DNA of 17,554 nucleotides from CAWHNT01 sp963830775 (lineage in GTDB: Bacteria > Pseudomonadota > Alphaproteobacteria > Geminicoccales > Geminicoccaceae). Made by a program: the position numbers and the translations under genes. How positions within the stretch are numbered: position 1 is the first letter of the stretch; each line of letters starts with the position of its first letter. The stretch covers positions 1 to 17,554 of the forward strand of contig CAWHNT010000052.1 in assembly GCA_963830775.1 (NCBI GenBank), read 5' to 3'. Positions 14,625 through 17,554 of the stretch are shown one piece after another. The notes beneath the pieces are model-generated. The model saw nothing but the letters and a program-made list of their open reading frames with translations, was not told the DNA's origin and did no database searches.

Positions 14625-15259
14625 ATGGCCGGGACCTACACGCTGCTGCACAGCAAGGGTTGTGGCTCGGCCATCGTCCAGGCCTGCCTCGAGCTTTCCG
14701 GCCTGCCCTACACGGTCGACGAGCTGCCCTACAACGAGCCAGGGCCCGGCGCGGGACCGGCTGCTGGCGGCGAACCCGCTGGGCCAGGTGCCAGCACTCA
14801 TCCTGCCGGACGGCAGGGCCATGAGCGAGAGTGCCGCCATGGTGCTGCACCTGGCGGAGCAGGCGCCGCAGGCCGGGCTGGCACCTGCGGCCGGGGACCT
14901 GGCCCGGCCCGAGTTCCTGCGCTGGCTCGTCTTCCTCGTGGCCGCGATCTACCCGAACTTCACCTATGGCGACGAGCCCGCGCGCTACGTGACCGGCGAG
15001 GAGGCGAGGAAGGAGCTGCGGGCGACCACCGACGCCTATGCCCAGCGCTGCTGGCGCATGGTCGAGCCGCACGTCCGCGCTGAGCCCTGGTTCCTGGAGA
15101 GTGGGTTCTCCGCCCTCGACCTCTACCTCGCCGTGATGACCCGCTGGCGCCCCAGGCGCCCCTGGTTCGCCCTGCACTGCCCGAAGGTGCATGCGGTGGC
15201 GCTCGAGGCGGATGCAGGAGCCGCGGCTGCGGGAGGTGTGGGCGCGGAACTTCGATTGA
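14625..15259 (+). pseudogene. Glutathione S-transferase, two single-base frame changes
   Basis: Reading begins at ATG 14625 (MAGTYTLLHSKGCGSAIVQA), behind a GGTAGGG-like site. The thioredoxin-fold N-terminal domain has the SKGCGSAIV active-site region, the cis-Pro motif GQVPALILPDGRAM and the glutathione-binding SES in MSESAAMVLHLAEQ. The all-helical C-terminal domain follows (SGFSALDLYLAVMTRW, then EPRLREVWARNFD). One extra base near 14745 (GGGCCCGGCGCGG) and one near 15212 (GATGCAGGAGCC) break an otherwise normal protein of about 210 residues. The stop is TGA at 15257-15259. GSTs conjugate or isomerise electrophiles with glutathione in the cytoplasm. Its place between binding protein and permeases suggests a link to the imported compound. 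If the indels are sequencing errors the gene is intact. Confidence 0.82.
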
Positions 15260-16170
15260 GCGCTGCGCGCACCGCTCGCGACCCTGGCCGCGCGGCGCCG
15301 GCTCTTCTACCTCTGCTGCCTCCTGCCGGCTGCCTTCTATGTCCTCCTGGTCGCCGGCCTGCCGCTGCTGCAGGGGCTCTGGTACAGCCTCTTCGAGTAC
15401 AACCTCCTGCGCCCGAGCCGCAGCAGCTTCGCGGGCCTCGCCAACTACGCCCGCATCGCCGGCGATCCCACGGCCCGGGCCGCCATCGTCAACACCTTCC
15501 TCTTCACCGTCATTGCCGTGGCGCTCGAGCTGGCGCTGGGCCTGGCGCTGGCCCTCCTGCTCTGGCGCGATCGTGCCTTCGAGCGCATCGCCCTGGCCCT
15601 GCTCCTGATCCCGGTCTCGATCACGCCTCTGGCCGTGGGCCTCGTCTTCCGGGCCCTGCTCTCGGCCGAGTTCGGCTATGTCGGCTACTGGGCCCGCGAC
15701 CTGGGCCTTGTCGGCGAGCGCGGCTTCTTCGGCTATCCGGGCTCGGCGTTCGCCGCCATCGTGCTGATCGACGTCTGGCAGTGGACGCCGCTCATGGCGC
15801 TCATCCTGCTGGCCGGCCTCAAGGCGATCCCGCAGGAGATGCTGGAGGCGGCCGAGGTGGACGGGGCCGGCTTCGGCAGAAGCTGCGCCTCGTCATCCTG
15901 CCGATGCTGCTGCCGGCCGTTTTCCTGGCCCTGATCCTGCGCACGATGGACGCCTTCCGCCTGTTCAATTCGGTCTACGTCACCACCAAGGGCGGGCCCG
16001 AGGATGCCACCACCGTGCTGCTCTTCTATGCCGTGAAGCAGGGGCTCGAGTTCTTCAACACCGGCTATGCCAGCGCCCTCTCGGCCCTGATGCTGGCCTG
16101 CATCGGCCTCTTCGCCGCCGCCTACATCGTCATCCTCCGCCGCGCCGACCGGCGCTTCGCGGGTGCGTGA
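15260..16170 (+). pseudogene. ABC transporter permease, MalF/UgpA-like, one frame change
   Basis: This inner-membrane subunit pairs with the binding protein and the permease downstream. TM1 is in LFYLCCLLPAAFYVLLVAGL, followed by the usual WYSLFEYNLLRPSRSSFAGL and NYARIAGDPTARAAIVNT. A chain of TM helices leads to the EAA loop ILLAGLKAIPQEMLEAAEVD followed by GAGF. There one T appears lost (TTCGGCAGAAG near 15880, where TTCTGGCAGAAG would read FWQK), and reading continues one frame over as KLRLVILPMLLPAVFLALIL to TGA at 16168-16170. No ATG or GTG exists in the opening frame just after the GST stop, so the start is unresolved; translation may begin at a non-standard codon or another indel may lie there. 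About 303 codons fits the family. Confidence 0.82.
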
Positions 16171-16980
16171 GTCCCGGGCCGCCCTGGCGGCACAGCGGGC
16201 CGCCCTGATCGGTGCCCTCCTCTTCTTCCTGCTCCCGATCGCCTGGCTGTTCTCGACCGCCTACAAGCCGGCGCGCGACATCTTCAGCCGCCCGCCGACG
16301 CTGGCGTTCACCGCCACGCTCGACAACTTCCGCACCATTTTCGACTACTTCAACCTGCCGCAGCTCCTGCAGTCGAGCCTCACCATCGCGCTCGGCTCGA
16401 CGGCCCTGGCCCTGCTCCTGGGCGTGCCGGCCGGCTACGCGCTGGCCCGCTCCGGCTGGCGCTGGGCGGCAGCGCTCGTCTACGCCTTCCTGGCCGTCCG
16501 CATGGTCCCGCCGGTGGCGACCCTTATCCCCTTCTACATCCTGATGCGCGACGCCGGCCTGCTCGGCACCGTCTGGGCCGTGATCCTGATCCACGCCACG
16601 CTCAACACGAGCTTCGTGGTCTGGATGATGTTCGCCTGGTTCCGCAGCCTGCCGCGCGAGGTCGAGGAAGCGGCGCTGGTCGACGGCTGCACGCCCTCGG
16701 CGCCTTCCTGCGCATAGCGGTACCCCTGGTCCGCCCCGGCCTCGTCGCCAGCGCCCTCTTGTGCCTGATCCTGTCCTGGAACGACTTCCTCTATGCCGCC
16801 TTCCTGACCCGGGCGGACACGAAGACGCTCTCGGTGGCCCTGCTCTCGGCCTACGGGACGAAGGACATCACCTGGGGGACGATGGGGGCGCTGGCGCACT
16901 TCTCGACGCTGCCGATCCTGGCGTTGGCGCTGGTGCTAAACCGGTACTTCGTGCAGGGGCTGACGCGGGGAGTGCATTAG
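16163..16980 (+). pseudogene. ABC transporter permease, MalG-like, one frame change
   Basis: It starts at GTG 16163, overlapping the previous gene by 8 bases, as is common for permease pairs. TM1 is ALIGALLFFLLPIAWLFSTA. The region LDNFRTIFDYFNLPQLLQSS leads into TM2 (ALALLLGVPAGYALARSG), then VRMVPPVATLIPFYILMRDA and LRSLP-type loop sequence with EVEEAALVDGCT (EAA motif). A base is missing near 16695 (CACGCCCTCGG, where CACGCGCCTCGG would read TRLG). The other frame then continues AFLRIAVPLVRPGLVASALL to SWNDFLYAAFLTRADTKTLS and TAG at 16978-16980. About 272 codons is standard. It has six apparent TMs, unlike the orphan permease at 10716. No ATPase gene follows. Confidence 0.84.
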
Positions 16981-17004
16981 CGTGCATGCTGTTGATCGGC
17001 AGCT

Positions 17005-17028
17005 TGCAATAGCGTATGCGATATTGCA
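17005..17028. promoter_or_regulatory. Imperfect 24-bp palindrome, candidate toxin-antitoxin operator
   Basis: Arms TGCAATA (17005-17011) and TATTGCA (17022-17028) are exact reverse complements, and 20 of 24 positions of the whole block are symmetric. It ends one base before the GTG start of the PIN toxin, where an autoregulatory site of a ribbon-helix-helix antitoxin would be expected. It also occupies the space of a Shine-Dalgarno site, none of which is visible. Confidence 0.5.
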
Positions 17029-17463
17029 GTGAGACGTGTCGTTCTCGATACCAACGTCCTCGCAGCTGCGCTACGGAGCGATCAAGGTGCATCGCGGCGC
17101 TGCGTCGAGGCTGCTCTGGACGGCCGTTTCGAGCTTGTAGTCTCGATTCCGCTGGTGCTGGAGTATGAGGCAATTCTTACACGGCCGGAGCAGCTGGCGG
17201 CGAGCGGCCTCTCCCGCGCCGAGGTCGGCGAGATTCTGGACGGCCTCGTACAGGTGGCGAGCCGGATCCGATTGGACTTCCTCTGGAGGCCCATGCTCCG
17301 GGACGCTGACGATGAGATGGTGATCGAGACGGCAATGAACGGTGGAGCAGGTCTCGTTATCACGTTCAATGAACGCGATTTTGTGCCAGCAGCAAGCGCG
17401 TTCGGGATTGAGGTTGTCCGGCCTGCGGTTCTGCTCAAACTTCTGGAGAAGGACCTTGCGTAA
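17029..17463 (+). CDS. PIN-domain ribonuclease toxin
   Basis: The protein has 144 residues from GTG 17029. The single PIN domain has the acidic residues expected to bind Mg2+/Mn2+: Asp7 (VVLDTNVLAAAL), Glu45 (LVLEYEAILTRPEQL) and the Asp92-Asp95 cluster (RDADDEMVIETA), with the usual LVITFNERDF near the C-terminus. It fits the TIGR00305 group of putative PIN-family toxins, which cleave RNA in the cytoplasm. The following antitoxin gene overlaps its end by 8 bases, giving a toxin-first order. No ribosome binding site is seen, so translation may be leaderless or repressed. AT content is higher here than in the upstream operon, a hint of separate origin. Confidence 0.88.
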   Translation: MRRVVLDTNVLAAALRSDQGASRRCVEAALDGRFELVVSIPLVLEYEAILTRPEQLAASGLSRAEVGEILDGLVQVASRIRLDFLWRPMLRDADDEMVIETAMNGGAGLVITFNERDFVPAASAFGIEVVRPAVLLKLLEKDLA

Positions 17464-17554
17464 AAGCAACTTCGCCGTCCGCTTGCAGCCTTCGCTTCTG
17501 GAGGCGGCGAAGAAGCTGGCCCATGACGAGGGCATCTCGGTCAACCAGCTTATC
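17456..17554 (+). CDS. Ribbon-helix-helix (HicB/CopG-type) antitoxin, N-terminal part
   Basis: Thirty-three codons are visible before the window ends. The likely start is TTG 17456, with GGAGAAGG a few bases upstream inside the toxin gene. The sequence SNFAVRLQPSLLEAAKKLAH followed by DEGISVNQLI has the beta-strand plus two-helix pattern of ribbon-helix-helix DNA-binding antitoxins that accompany PIN toxins. It would neutralise the toxin through a C-terminal tail outside the window and repress the operon, perhaps at the palindrome at 17005-17028. Confidence 0.75.
   Translation, partial: MRKSNFAVRLQPSLLEAAKKLAHDEGISVNQLI

Noticed and set aside
13195..15192. 665-residue antisense open frame across the binding protein and GST genes
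   Set aside because: Sense-strand genes have recognisable families, signal peptide and ribosome binding sites. The antisense frame is open only because of GC bias.

Overview
The window is very GC-rich double-stranded bacterial DNA with strong G/C preference at third codon positions. Its gene families (IS701/IS5/IS630 elements, an N,N-dimethylformamidase-like large subunit, family 1 carbohydrate-type ABC transporter parts, a PIN toxin) fit a metabolically versatile alphaproteobacterium, possibly of the Rhodospirillales type. That placement is an inference from gene style; no rRNA, tRNA or other marker gene is present.

Bases 1-4800 are a head-to-tail array of four insertion sequences from three families: IS701-like A (+), IS5/IS427-like (+), IS630-like (-) and IS701-like B (-). 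Neighbours share a single CTAG at every junction, so five CTAGs (at 2, 1429, 2273, 3443, 4797) punctuate the array. I saw no other CTAG inside it. Only the IS5 transposase is an intact reading frame.

Bases 4801-9126 hold a probable operon: a DMFase large-subunit-like gene (5' end lost and three frame changes in its first 0.8 kb), a 115-residue exported protein of unknown function overlapping it by one base, and a 545-residue alpha/alpha-toroid-like protein four bases further on. Bases 9364-10587 encode a secreted protein with a Lys/Gly-rich N-terminus, two diverged copies of a charged helical repeat, and a tract of 42 consecutive Gly-Asp dipeptides encoded by an imperfect hexamer repeat.

Bases 10716-13027 carry an orphan MalG-type ABC permease with two apparent extra membrane segments, a small lipoprotein, and a peptidoglycan-binding/CHAP-like peptidase without signal peptide. 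Bases 13150-16980 are a second transporter operon: solute-binding protein, glutathione S-transferase, MalF-type permease, MalG-type permease. The last three are each broken by one or two single-base frame changes, and no ATPase gene is present. The right edge has a toxin-first PIN toxin/ribbon-helix-helix antitoxin pair, preceded by an imperfect 24-bp palindrome that abuts the toxin start codon. The antitoxin runs off the window.

Single-base frame changes are frequent at both ends (about 74-5700 and 14740-16700) and absent from 5700-14613. Either the ends are decaying, or the assembly carries uncorrected indel errors there; the sequence alone cannot decide.
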